DNA of 64,000 nucleotides from Clostridium cuniculi (GTDB taxonomy: Bacteria; Bacillota; Clostridia; Clostridiales; Clostridiaceae): positions 102,833 to 166,832 of the forward strand of contig NZ_SMUS01000003.1 in the NCBI RefSeq assembly GCF_004353185.1, given 5' to 3'. Shown in pieces: positions 8,380 to 16,719 of this stretch (the first letter of the stretch is position 1; each line of letters opens with the position of its first letter). The notes below the pieces were generated by a model. It did no database searches. It was not told the origin of the DNA and was given only the letters and a program-made list of their open reading frames with translations. Position numbers and translations under genes: made by a program.

Positions 8380-9135
8380 ATGATTACGTGTAAAAATTTA
8401 TATGACAATAAAAATGTAGAAGTTATTTCTTCTAAGGGTGGAGTTAAGGTTCTTGAATATAAAAAGGATTTAAGTGTTGATGCTGCAAGTGCAATTAATG
8501 CATACTTTGCTTCTGAAATGAATGTTAGAAAGAGACAGGTTTTAATTGAATTAAATGGGAATGCTTATACAATAAGTGCTGGAGCAATGCAATGGACAGC
8601 AGGAAATGTAAAAATGGCGGCTGATGTTAAAGGCATAGGAGATTTTTTTGGTAAAGCTATTTCATCAAAAGTAACAAAGGAATCTGCAATTAAGCCTAAA
8701 TATGAAGGAAGTGGATTATTAGTTTTAGAACCTACTTATAAACATATACTTCTTGAGGATGTTGCTGATTGGAATGGCTTAGTGCTTGATGATGGGCTTT
8801 TCCTTGCTTGTGAGTCTAAAATTAAGCAGAAAGTAGTAGCAAGAACTAATATTTCTTCAGCAATGCTTGGAAATGAAGGACTATTTAATTTATGTCTTGA
8901 AGGACAGGGGGTAGCTGTATTAGAAAGTCCTGTTCCAAGAGATGAACTTATAGAAATTAATTTAGAAAATGATGAAGTTAGAATTGATGGTAATTTTGCT
9001 ATTGCATGGTCTAAATCTTTAGATTTTAGAGTTGAGAAATCTAGTAAAAGTTTAGTGGGATCAGCTGTTTCAGGAGAAGGGTTTGTTAATGTATATCGTG
9101 GAACAGGAAAAATTCTTATGGCACCTATAGCTTAA
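8380..9135 (+). CDS. AIM24-family protein
   Basis: The roughly 250-residue protein is beta-rich with the AIM24 (TerD-like/TIGR00266-related) pattern: SAGAMQWTAGNVKM, GSGLLVLEP, LLEDVADWNG, GLFNLCLEGQG and a terminal GFVNVYRGTGKILMAP. Bacterial members are cytoplasmic and of unknown function. The start is taken as the second of two adjacent ATGs (8380) because GGAGG ends at 8373, leaving six bases; 8377 is possible. It is monocistronic with a perfect terminator behind. Confidence 0.85.
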   Translation: MITCKNLYDNKNVEVISSKGGVKVLEYKKDLSVDAASAINAYFASEMNVRKRQVLIELNGNAYTISAGAMQWTAGNVKMAADVKGIGDFFGKAISSKVTKESAIKPKYEGSGLLVLEPTYKHILLEDVADWNGLVLDDGLFLACESKIKQKVVARTNISSAMLGNEGLFNLCLEGQGVAVLESPVPRDELIEINLENDEVRIDGNFAIAWSKSLDFRVEKSSKSLVGSAVSGEGFVNVYRGTGKILMAPIA

Positions 9136-9174
9136 TAGATATATTATAAGAAAGTATTACTTTAGAGAGTGTTT

Positions 9175-9205
9175 GGAGAACTAATTAAAATTAGTTCTCC
9201 TTTTT
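9175..9205 (+). terminator. Rho-independent terminator after the AIM24 gene
   Basis: A 12-bp perfect stem GGAGAACTAATT/AATTAGTTCTCC (9175-9186, 9189-9200) is followed by five T. Nearly the same hairpin ends the nitroreductase operon at 6273. Confidence 0.92.
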
Positions 9206-9222
9206 GATATATAAAGATAAAT

Positions 9223-9247
9223 AATATAACCAAGGAGAAGGTTTTTA
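9223..9247 (+). repeat. Second copy of the UbiA gene leader/ribosome site
   Basis: This 25-nt segment, containing CCAAGGAGAAGG, is identical to 10154-10178 immediately before the UbiA start codon. Here no start codon follows. It looks like a relic of a duplicated or deleted leader. Confidence 0.7.
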
Positions 9248-9395
9248 TTTCTCTCAGTATTACTTTTTTAGTAAATATGAAGGGGAAAAAATGAGGCACT
9301 TTATGATGATATTAAGTAATAATCAAATACTAATAAAATCAGTAACATAATTATAAATACGGAATATATTATATTAAGTAAGGGGGGATTTTAAT

Positions 9396-9932
9396 ATGGG
9401 AAATGATTTTAATTATAAAGAACCAGAATATAAATCATTAATATTCAACGCTGGAAACATGAATGATGCTAATACAACTGGATCTGATACTGAACAACTT
9501 GGAGATTCAGGGATTTTTATATTAGGATGGCTTATGCCTCAAGGTGATACAGATGAGTATTCATTAACTTTTAGTGTTCCAAGAGATGCTAAAAAGGGAT
9601 GCAGAAATGCTAAAGTATTTGTGCATTTAATAAGTGATAATTCAAGTACACCAACTGGAAGTAGATTTTCAATTAGATTTTCATCATTATTTACTAAGGT
9701 TAATGGAGTAATAGATATAGATGATTTAAAAATTGTTAATAGAAACAATATTCCAGTTCAAAATTCACCAGGTAATCAACAATATAATCATTATGTTCTA
9801 GAGTTCAAATTAGATGATTTTATTAGAGCAGAAGATTTTGCATTATTGAGTATTGCTCGTATTCCAACTACTGATGATTTTGCAGGTCCAGTAGCTATAA
9901 CTAGTATAGAATTTAGATATTTAGCTTATTAA
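9396..9932 (+). CDS. Hypothetical beta-rich protein, 178 residues
   Basis: I do not recognise this family. The protein has no signal peptide or membrane segment. It is polar and rich in N, S, T and D, with alternating hydrophobic residues suggesting a beta-sandwich (SGIFILGWLMPQ, SLTFSVPRDAKKG, FVHLISDNSSTPTG, FRYLAY at the end). The composition is like that of spore-surface or capsid-like shell proteins, but that is only an impression. A strong AAGGGGGGA lies before the ATG, so it is probably well translated. It is a single gene with its own terminator. Confidence 0.65.
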   Translation: MGNDFNYKEPEYKSLIFNAGNMNDANTTGSDTEQLGDSGIFILGWLMPQGDTDEYSLTFSVPRDAKKGCRNAKVFVHLISDNSSTPTGSRFSIRFSSLFTKVNGVIDIDDLKIVNRNNIPVQNSPGNQQYNHYVLEFKLDDFIRAEDFALLSIARIPTTDDFAGPVAITSIEFRYLAY

Positions 9933-10034
9933 TTATACAAAGTATTATTGGATTTAAATAGATTGATTGAAGAATAATTCTATATAAATGTTTAATCGTG
10001 AGTATAATTCTTACGCTTTACTATCACTATGAAA

Positions 10035-10068
10035 CTCACGAAAATTATAATTTTCGTGGGTATATTTT
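10035..10068 (+). terminator. Rho-independent terminator after the 178-residue gene
   Basis: A 12-bp stem CTCACGAAAATT/AATTTTCGTGGG with one G-T pair (10035-10046, 10049-10060) is followed by a T-rich run. Confidence 0.82.
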
Positions 10069-10178
10069 ATTTTATAAAAAATGATTAAGATAAAATAATA
10101 GGATAATGAATGGTAAAAAAAGCCTTATATGTGATATAATTTTATAGGTAAAAAATATAACCAAGGAGAAGGTTTTTA

Positions 10179-11123
10179 ATGGGGATAATAAGTTTTTTAA
10201 AATTAGTAGAAATTCAAACAAAAGTAGCTAGCGTTATTCCATACATAGTAGGAACAGCTTTTGCCTTATACAAATTTGATAATTTTAATACAAAAAATGC
10301 TATATTACTTTTTTTATCAATGATAATTTTTGATATGACTGTAACAGCAATAAATAATTATGTTGATTATATTAAAGCTATAAAAAAAGAGGGATTTGGA
10401 TATGAAGAACATAATGCTATAACAAAATATGGACTTAAACCTAAAACTGTTTTAGGAATTATTATAGGTATGCTAATATTATCAGCATCATTAGGAATAA
10501 TATTATTTTTAAATACAAATATAATAATTTTACTAGTAGGATTAGTATGTTTTACAATAGGAATCTTTTATTCTTTTGGACCTATTCCAATTTCAAGAAC
10601 TCCTTTTGGTGAGATTTTCTCAGGAGTGACAATGGGATTTTTTATAACTTTTTTAGCAGTATATATACATATATTTGATAAAGAAATATTAAATATATCT
10701 ATATTAGAAGGTAATTTAAAATTAATCATTAACTTAAAGGTTATTATGTCTATATTTATAATAAGTATTCCATTAATTGTTGGCATAGCAAATATAATGT
10801 TAGCTAATAATATTTGTGATATTGAAGATGATTTTATAAATAGGAGATTTACTTTACCAATATACATAGGAAAAGAAAATGCCTTAAATATCTTTAAATA
10901 TTTATATTACATAGGGTTTGTTGGAATAATTATAGGAGTTATTTTAAAAGTTTTACCTATAATATCTTTATTAGTATTATTAGTATTTATTCCAATTAAT
11001 AAAAATATAAAATTATTTTATACAGTGCAATCAAAGAAGGATACTTTTGTATTAGCAGTTAAAAATTTTGTTTTATTAAATGTAACATATATTTTTACAA
11101 TTATTTTAGGAATATTATTTTAG
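10179..11123 (+). CDS. UbiA-family prenyltransferase, MenA-like
   Basis: The 314-residue integral membrane protein has eight or nine hydrophobic segments. The two Asp-rich Mg-diphosphate sites of the UbiA superfamily are N59-N-Y-V-D63 and N211-I-C-D214-I-E-D217-D218. Length and motifs fit 1,4-dihydroxy-2-naphthoate polyprenyltransferase or a related aromatic/polyprenyl transferase in the membrane. No other menaquinone gene is in the window, so the acceptor is uncertain. The start follows AAGGAG. The final codons and stop fall in the first unit of a 14-bp tandem repeat. Confidence 0.82.
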   Translation: MGIISFLKLVEIQTKVASVIPYIVGTAFALYKFDNFNTKNAILLFLSMIIFDMTVTAINNYVDYIKAIKKEGFGYEEHNAITKYGLKPKTVLGIIIGMLILSASLGIILFLNTNIIILLVGLVCFTIGIFYSFGPIPISRTPFGEIFSGVTMGFFITFLAVYIHIFDKEILNISILEGNLKLIINLKVIMSIFIISIPLIVGIANIMLANNICDIEDDFINRRFTLPIYIGKENALNIFKYLYYIGFVGIIIGVILKVLPIISLLVLLVFIPINKNIKLFYTVQSKKDTFVLAVKNFVLLNVTYIFTIILGILF

Positions 11124-11163
11124 GAATATTATTTTAGGAATATTATTTTAGGAATATTATTTT
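11108..11163 (+). repeat. Four perfect tandem copies of a 14-bp unit at the UbiA stop
   Basis: AGGAATATTATTTT repeats four times without change. The UbiA stop codon (TAG, 11121-11123) spans the junction of units one and two. Because 14 is not a multiple of three, each unit is in a new frame. The array is a likely site of slipped-strand variation, but copy-number change should not move the existing stop. Confidence 0.95.
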
Positions 11164-11172
11164 AGTTATGGA

Positions 11173-11205
11173 CAGCCTCTTGTTATAAACAAGGGGTTGT
11201 TTTAA
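11173..11205 (+). terminator. Rho-independent terminator after UbiA
   Basis: A 12-bp stem with two G-T pairs (11173-11184 with 11188-11199) and a 3-nt loop is followed by a T-rich tract. Confidence 0.85.
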
Positions 11206-11219
11206 ATTTATATTTTAAG

Positions 11220-11277
11220 TAGCGACTATGTCAAAGAAGACAAAAAATTAATATCCTAGAATAAGTAAAAGAAAAAA
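11220..11277 (+). pseudogene. Relic of the 5' end of the CHC2 primase-like gene
   Basis: This stretch aligns with 16106-16163, the leader and first codons of the intact CHC2 gene: TAG-GACTATG, CAAAG-AGAC, AATATC and AAGTAAAAGAAA recur in the same order with about ten differences. The start codon is lost (ATT replaces ATG) and the similarity ends abruptly near 11277. It is the left relic of an earlier copy of the replication module; the right relic lies at 15279. Confidence 0.75.
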
Positions 11278-11455
11278 CATTTATTTATAATTATTTAAAT
11301 AAGTTATAAAGCATATAAAAATAGATAGTTTTATATTAACTATAATAAAGGAAAATGTGAAATTATTGTCGATAAAGAAAAAATATTGATTTAAAACAGT
11401 GTGATAAGTTATACTAAATAAGGAAAATTTTAAAAATAAATATATATTATAGGAA

Positions 11456-13078
11456 TTGGAGGAGATTATAATAAAATTTAAATACTTTATATCAATTATA
11501 TTAATTATCTCAATTTTAGACATGCTCTCAATAAATCCATATTCCGAACAAATAAAATCAAAAGATGTAGTTAAGATAGGTGTATATGAATATGAGCCTT
11601 ATGTCTACATCGAAGAAAATGGTGAAATTAGAGGGTATTATTACGAATTTTTAAATTTATTACTCAAAAAATACGATTTTGAATATGAATATATTGTATG
11701 TAATATTTCTGATGGACTAGAAAAGTTAGAAAATGGTGATATAGATATTATGCTTGGATTACCTATCAGTATTATGGAAAGTAAAGACATAATATTTAAC
11801 AATAAAAGTATTTCTCAAGAAGAATTTGGAGTTTTTAGTACAAAAAATATTAGTATGAATGATTTAAAATCAAATAATGAATTAATACTTGGATTAGTTG
11901 AAGCTGATTATAATGCAGAGTGGATTTTAAAATTCTTTGAAGTAAGTAATATTAATATTAAAATTGTGTATGGTGAAAATTACAAAATATTAGAAGAATT
12001 AATGAAAGAAGATAAAATTGATTTAATGGTAGATAATGCGTATAAAAAAAGTCCATATAAAATGCTATATAAATTTGCTGGTGAACAAATTTATATAGGT
12101 GGTAATAAAAAGAGTTCGGATATTTTAGAGAATATAGATAAAGTCATTGAAGAATATACTTCACAAAAGTATAATCCGCTTGAAAAACTTCAGGATAAAT
12201 ACTTCGATGAAGACTATAATAAAAAATTAATTGGAAGATTAATTTTAAGTATAATATTAATTATATTGTTTTTAATTGTAATTATAAAATTAATAATTCC
12301 TAAAATAAAAAAGCGGAAAATAAAAATAAAAATTAAATATAGAATGAATAGCGATAAGTATTTATTACAATATCAGCCTATTTATAATCCTAGAAACAAA
12401 GATATAGTTGGATTTGAAGGCTTATTAAGGTTATTAGATGAAGATAATAAAATTATTCCACCATATAAGTTTATACCTGAAATTGAAGACAATGATATGT
12501 TATTTGATATTTCTCTTTGGATAATTAAAAAGGTTATTAAAGACTATGATAAAATTAAAAATTACAAATGTGTTAATGGTAAAGAATTTTATATTTCACT
12601 TAACCTATCTTTGAATGAAATAGAAAATGAAGCATTTGTTAAAAAGGCTATTCAAATATTATATAAATCTAATTTAGAACCTAATAAGATTTGTTTAGAA
12701 ATAATTGAAAGAGTTAAAATGAATGATTTAGATAAAATAAATAAAAATATAGATCTTTTAAAAGGTGCAGGATTTAAAATTGCAATAGATGACTTTGGGG
12801 TAGAATACTCAAATTTAGATGTACTTCAAAAATTAGATATTGATATTATAAAGATAGATAAAAACTTTGTTGATGGAATTGGAAAAGATATAATCAGAAA
12901 TGAAATTGTCTTATTTATATCTAAAATAGCAAGAAATACAAATAAATATGTTGTATTAGAAGGTGTTGAAGAAGTAGAACAAGAGAGTGCAATTAAAAAA
13001 ATAGAAAATGATTTACTATATGTACAGGGATATTATTATAATAAGCCAATGTATATAAAAGATATAGAGAAACTCTAA
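11456..13078 (+). CDS. Membrane EAL-domain c-di-GMP phosphodiesterase with solute-binding sensor
   Basis: Order: N-terminal membrane/signal segment (about 7-22), a family-3 periplasmic solute-binding domain (about 38-240), a membrane helix (262-282) and a cytoplasmic EAL domain (300-535). EAL residues are present: E321 in EGLLR (the EAL motif), N383, E415, D445-D446, K466, E502 and Q524. It is therefore probably active and degrades c-di-GMP in response to an extracellular amino acid or similar ligand. The start is uncertain: GGAGGAG at 11458 sits right on the TTG at 11456, and the best-spaced downstream codons are ATT/ATA. It is followed after 53 bases by a GGDEF gene with the same sensor type. 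Confidence 0.88.
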   Translation: MEEIIIKFKYFISIILIISILDMLSINPYSEQIKSKDVVKIGVYEYEPYVYIEENGEIRGYYYEFLNLLLKKYDFEYEYIVCNISDGLEKLENGDIDIMLGLPISIMESKDIIFNNKSISQEEFGVFSTKNISMNDLKSNNELILGLVEADYNAEWILKFFEVSNINIKIVYGENYKILEELMKEDKIDLMVDNAYKKSPYKMLYKFAGEQIYIGGNKKSSDILENIDKVIEEYTSQKYNPLEKLQDKYFDEDYNKKLIGRLILSIILIILFLIVIIKLIIPKIKKRKIKIKIKYRMNSDKYLLQYQPIYNPRNKDIVGFEGLLRLLDEDNKIIPPYKFIPEIEDNDMLFDISLWIIKKVIKDYDKIKNYKCVNGKEFYISLNLSLNEIENEAFVKKAIQILYKSNLEPNKICLEIIERVKMNDLDKINKNIDLLKGAGFKIAIDDFGVEYSNLDVLQKLDIDIIKIDKNFVDGIGKDIIRNEIVLFISKIARNTNKYVVLEGVEEVEQESAIKKIENDLLYVQGYYYNKPMYIKDIEKL

Positions 13079-13131
13079 TTTTCAGTATAGACTATTAAAA
13101 ATTAAACTAGAGTAAAAAAGAGATAGAGAAA

Positions 13132-15267
13132 GTGAATTATAATATAATGAAAAATATTTTAAAAAAATTTAATAAAGTTATTTTGATATTAGTTATTATT
13201 AATATATGTTTAAGTGTACAAAGCAATTATATAAATGCTGAAACTAATAATAAGATTAAAGTTGGTTACTCAATTGTTTCTGGATTTACAGAAGTTGAAA
13301 ATGATATTTATAGTGGTTTTGGATTTGAATATTTAAGAGAAATTGCTAAATATACAGGTTGGGAATATGAATTTATTGAAATGAGTCTTAATGACATGAT
13401 TAATAAATTGAAAGATGGAGAGATTGATATTGCAGGAGCTATGCTTAAAAATGAGCAAACTATGGAATTATATGACTTTCCAGAATATAATTCCGGTGCT
13501 ACATATACTACTTTAGTTACATTAAAAGACAATAATAGTATTGATATTTCAAACTATGAAACATTAGAGGGAATTAAGGTAGGTTATTTTGAAACATCAA
13601 ATATAAAACTTGAAAATTTTAAAAATTTCTGTAAAACTAATGGATTTAACAATATTGAACTTGTTCCATATCCATATGAAAGTGGTAATGAGATTGAAGA
13701 GGCATTAGAATCTAGAGAAGTAGATGCTATCATTACTGGTGACTTATTACTTGATGATGAAAAAAAAGTTATTGCTAAATTTGGAGCAATTCCCTATTAT
13801 TTTGCAACAACAAAAGGAAATACAGAAATTATATCGGGCTTAAATAAAGCTATTTCTAAAATAAAAGAAAAAGAACCAGATTATGAGCAAGTTTTATATA
13901 ATAAATATTTTAAAACTTTTAGTAGCAAGGTAATAAGTTTAACAGAAGAAGAAAAAGAGTATATCAATAATATAGGTGTATTAAAAGGAATTTATGTTGA
14001 TAATATTATACCAGTTGAATATTATAATACTAAGACTAATGAACCAGATGGAATCTATGTTGATTTAGTAAGCTTAATTATGGAAAGAGCAGGTATTAAA
14101 CTTGAATTAATAAAGGCAGATACTTATGAAGAAGCTTATAATATGTTAGAAAATAAAGAAGCTGATTTTATAATAGCTGTACCAGATACATATTCAGTTG
14201 AAAAGGAAAATGATTTATTTCTTACACAATCATATATGGATGTAGATTTAGTTAAAGTAAAAAATAAAAATATTCAAACAGACAAAGAGATAGTTGCTTT
14301 AGCAAAAGGGTATGAATATGAAGGGTTAAGTGATGATGATGAAGTTAAATATTATGAAACTATAGAAGAGGTTTTAAATGCAATAGAAAAAGGGGAAGCA
14401 ACCATAACTAATGGAAGTAGTTATTCTATTTTAAACTATATTGCTTCTGATTATTATTCTGATTTAATAGTTTTATATCAAGAAGAAAAGGTTAATTCAA
14501 GTATGGCATTTGAAAAACCAATTGATAAAAAATTAATTAATATTATAAATAAAGCAATTGATACTTTATCCACAGAGGAGATTAATAATATTATTTATGA
14601 GAATACTTCAAATATTCATCATAAAATTACATTAAAGCAGTTATTCATTGAAAATACTTTTTTATTTACAGCAATAGCAATAATAATAATAATAGTAATT
14701 TTTACTATAATTATACATAAATTTAAAGAACTAAAAAAAGCTAAGAAGTTATTATTAAAGAAATCACAACTAGATGCTTTAACTGGTATGTATAATCGTG
14801 AAGCAGGAGAAATATTAGTAAAAGAATATTTAAATGCAAAGCCTTCAGATTTATATTCAGCTTTTGCTATAATTGATATAGATTATTTTAAACAAGTAAA
14901 TGATAGATTAGGGCATCAAATCGGTGATGATGTATTAAAGGAATTTGCACTAATATTAAAAGAAGTTTTTGCTTTTAAGGATATTATTTGTCGTTTAGGT
15001 GGAGATGAATTTGTAGTTTTCATGAAAGACATTGAAGAAGTTGATATTGATGTTATTAGAGAAAGATTACAAATATTATGTAAAGCTATGAATAGAGATA
15101 TAGAATATAATAATATTAAACAAGAAATATCTTTAAGTGTTGGTTGTGTTATAACTAATAAGCACACTGATTTTAATGAGTTATATAAACAAGCAGATGA
15201 GCTACTTTACAAAGTAAAACATAATGGTAAAAACGGATTTAAAATAAAAAATGATTTTAGAGATTAA
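13132..15267 (+). CDS. Membrane GGDEF diguanylate cyclase with two solute-binding sensor domains
   Basis: Order: signal segment (about 10-35), two tandem family-3 solute-binding domains (about 40-260 and 280-500), a membrane helix (about 512-530) and GGDEF (550-705). The active site G623-G-D-E-F627 is intact, so the protein should make c-di-GMP. The inhibitory RxxD site just upstream reads A-F-K-D, so product inhibition is probably lost. With the EAL protein in front it forms an opposing pair that reads periplasmic ligands. The start may be GTG 13132 or ATG 13147; neither has a strong ribosome site. No terminator separates the two genes, which suggests co-transcription. Confidence 0.9.
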   Translation: MNYNIMKNILKKFNKVILILVIINICLSVQSNYINAETNNKIKVGYSIVSGFTEVENDIYSGFGFEYLREIAKYTGWEYEFIEMSLNDMINKLKDGEIDIAGAMLKNEQTMELYDFPEYNSGATYTTLVTLKDNNSIDISNYETLEGIKVGYFETSNIKLENFKNFCKTNGFNNIELVPYPYESGNEIEEALESREVDAIITGDLLLDDEKKVIAKFGAIPYYFATTKGNTEIISGLNKAISKIKEKEPDYEQVLYNKYFKTFSSKVISLTEEEKEYINNIGVLKGIYVDNIIPVEYYNTKTNEPDGIYVDLVSLIMERAGIKLELIKADTYEEAYNMLENKEADFIIAVPDTYSVEKENDLFLTQSYMDVDLVKVKNKNIQTDKEIVALAKGYEYEGLSDDDEVKYYETIEEVLNAIEKGEATITNGSSYSILNYIASDYYSDLIVLYQEEKVNSSMAFEKPIDKKLINIINKAIDTLSTEEINNIIYENTSNIHHKITLKQLFIENTFLFTAIAIIIIIVIFTIIIHKFKELKKAKKLLLKKSQLDALTGMYNREAGEILVKEYLNAKPSDLYSAFAIIDIDYFKQVNDRLGHQIGDDVLKEFALILKEVFAFKDIICRLGGDEFVVFMKDIEEVDIDVIRERLQILCKAMNRDIEYNNIKQEISLSVGCVITNKHTDFNELYKQADELLYKVKHNGKNGFKIKNDFRD

Positions 15268-15278
15268 TTGATTTTAGT

Positions 15279-15357
15279 TCATTGTGGAAATATTGCAGCT
15301 GAAATAGAAGGGGCAGTAGTTGTAATTTCTAATACTAAAAATAGAGATGATATTATA
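15279..15357 (+). pseudogene. 79-nt relic of the DEAD-helicase gene
   Basis: Positions 15279-15357 match 19628-19706 inside the intact helicase gene with only four mismatches over 79 bases, and similarity stops on both sides. It is a free-standing gene piece with no start. With the primase relic at 11220 it brackets the EAL/GGDEF pair. Confidence 0.88.
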
Positions 15358-15415
15358 GTTATTAATGAAAAGAAAATAATTATCTAAATATTTTTTTTAG
15401 CGATATTTTAGATTC

Positions 15416-15462
15416 AAAAAAGAGCATCAAATTAGGAGAATGATAATTTGATGCTCTTTTAT
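15416..15462. terminator. Strong bidirectional terminator
   Basis: A 17-bp perfect stem (15418-15434 with 15444-15460) has an A run before and a T run after. It closes the GGDEF transcript on the plus strand and the decayed nuclease gene on the minus strand. Confidence 0.9.
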
Positions 15463-15479
15463 CTTCAAAAGTTTGTATT

Positions 15480-16015
15480 TTAGAAATAATTGGTCGTTTG
15501 AGGCGTTACAGAAGGAGGAAGGACTGAGATTGCTATGTGTAAGTATTTTTTATTTTCTTCTTTTTTTCCTTTTTCAATTCCTTTTCTTTCTGATGCATTT
15601 AATTCACTTATTTTATCTCTTAAAGAATTAGCTCTCATATCATACAACTGTCTTTGAGTACTGTCATTACTCATTCGTATAAGTTCATCTTTTGCTTGTC
15701 GTATTTCTTTTATATTTAATTCTAAACATCTAACTTTTTCACTTTCAGGATTCTTTAAAAATTCTGTCCAAGCAACTAGCATATCTTTTTCATCATTAGA
15801 ATCTTCAAGCTTTGGTATCTCAATAAAATGAACTTCCATAACATCAGTTGTTTTTCTATATCTGTTTTCTTTATATCAACGGTTACTATTTTTCTTTTAG
15901 GTTTTAAAGTTGCATTTAAAAATGATATTAATATTTCAGGATGATTTGGTGATCCAAAAATATTCTTAAATACGAAATCTACTTTAGGATCTAATAAACC
16001 TTTAATGCAACATCG
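15480..16015 (-). pseudogene. Decayed Rpn-type PD-(D/E)XK nuclease/transposase gene
   Basis: Reading leftward, 16015-15850 encodes the typical N-terminus GLLDPKVDFVFKNIFGSPNHPEIL. Then the frame shifts and jumps to the C-terminal part (MEVHFIEIPKLED to ASERKGIEKG, 15839-15560). The central nuclease core, roughly 100 residues in intact members, is missing. The last 20 residues are also off-family (ISVLPPSVTPQTTNYF), pointing to a second frameshift. These multicopy Rpn/PDDEXK_2 genes mark recombination hot spots, and here it lies next to the replication module. Confidence 0.85.
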
Positions 16016-16131
16016 TTAAAATTAGATCTTTTTTCGCATAAAAGAATAAAATAAAAAAAATTATTATTTTTTGTAAAAAACTATTCAAATTGGATATTTA
16101 TTAACTAGAGACTATGCAAAGGAGACGAAAA

Positions 16132-16719
16132 ATGAATATCTTTGAAGAAGTAAAAGAAAGAAGCGATATTTTAGAAGTAGCTAGGGCAATTGGGCTTAAT
16201 TTAAATAGATATAACAAAGGTTTATGTCCATTTCACAATGAAAAAACACCTTCCTTTAGTATTTGTAGTAAAAGACAGTTATTTAAGTGTTTTGGCTGTG
16301 GAGAGTCAGGTGATAGTATAGCTCTTGTTTCTAAACTTAAAGGGTTAAATAACTATGAAAGTGCACTTTACATAAATAAACTTTTAAATTTAGGGATAGA
16401 AGTTAAAGAGGACAAGTCTATAGTTACTAATAATAAAACAAAATATAATAAAATATCTAAAATTGAAAACTATAATAGCTCAAAAGTAATAATAGAAGCT
16501 TTTGAAAGATGGGAAAATGACACCTTTTTATTATTAAGTGATTATAGAAGATATTTATCAGAAAAAGATGATGAAGAAACAGCAGAGATGCTAAATATAA
16601 TTGATTATTATCTAGATATATTTACAAGCAATGATATAGAAGAAAAACTAGAGTTTTATAAGTACAACAAGAAGGTGGTGCAAGCTATAAATGAAAGATT
16701 TATCAAAAAAGATAGTTGA
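16132..16719 (+). CDS. CHC2 zinc-finger primase-like protein
   Basis: The first 100 residues match the zinc-binding domain of DnaG-type primases: C32-P-F-H35 and C53-F-G-C56, with the NEKTPSFSI and GDSIALVSKLKG context. The remaining 95 residues are helical and polar; no TOPRIM domain is present, so it is a stand-alone primase zinc domain. The start at 16132 is chosen because the in-frame ATG at 16114 lies within the AAAGGAGAC ribosome site. Its end overlaps the start of the DUF927 gene by 29 bases. It is part of an integrated replication module of a phage-satellite or plasmid-like element. Confidence 0.85.
   Translation: MNIFEEVKERSDILEVARAIGLNLNRYNKGLCPFHNEKTPSFSICSKRQLFKCFGCGESGDSIALVSKLKGLNNYESALYINKLLNLGIEVKEDKSIVTNNKTKYNKISKIENYNSSKVIIEAFERWENDTFLLLSDYRRYLSEKDDEETAEMLNIIDYYLDIFTSNDIEEKLEFYKYNKKVVQAINERFIKKDS

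Noticed and set aside
11108..11163. CRISPR or transposon end as explanation for the 14-bp repeat
   Set aside because: The units are directly adjacent without spacers and no transposase or inverted ends are present.
11281..11455. c-di-GMP riboswitch before the EAL/GGDEF genes
   Set aside because: The conserved c-di-GMP-I core and GNRA tetraloop elements could not be recognised in this A/T-rich leader.
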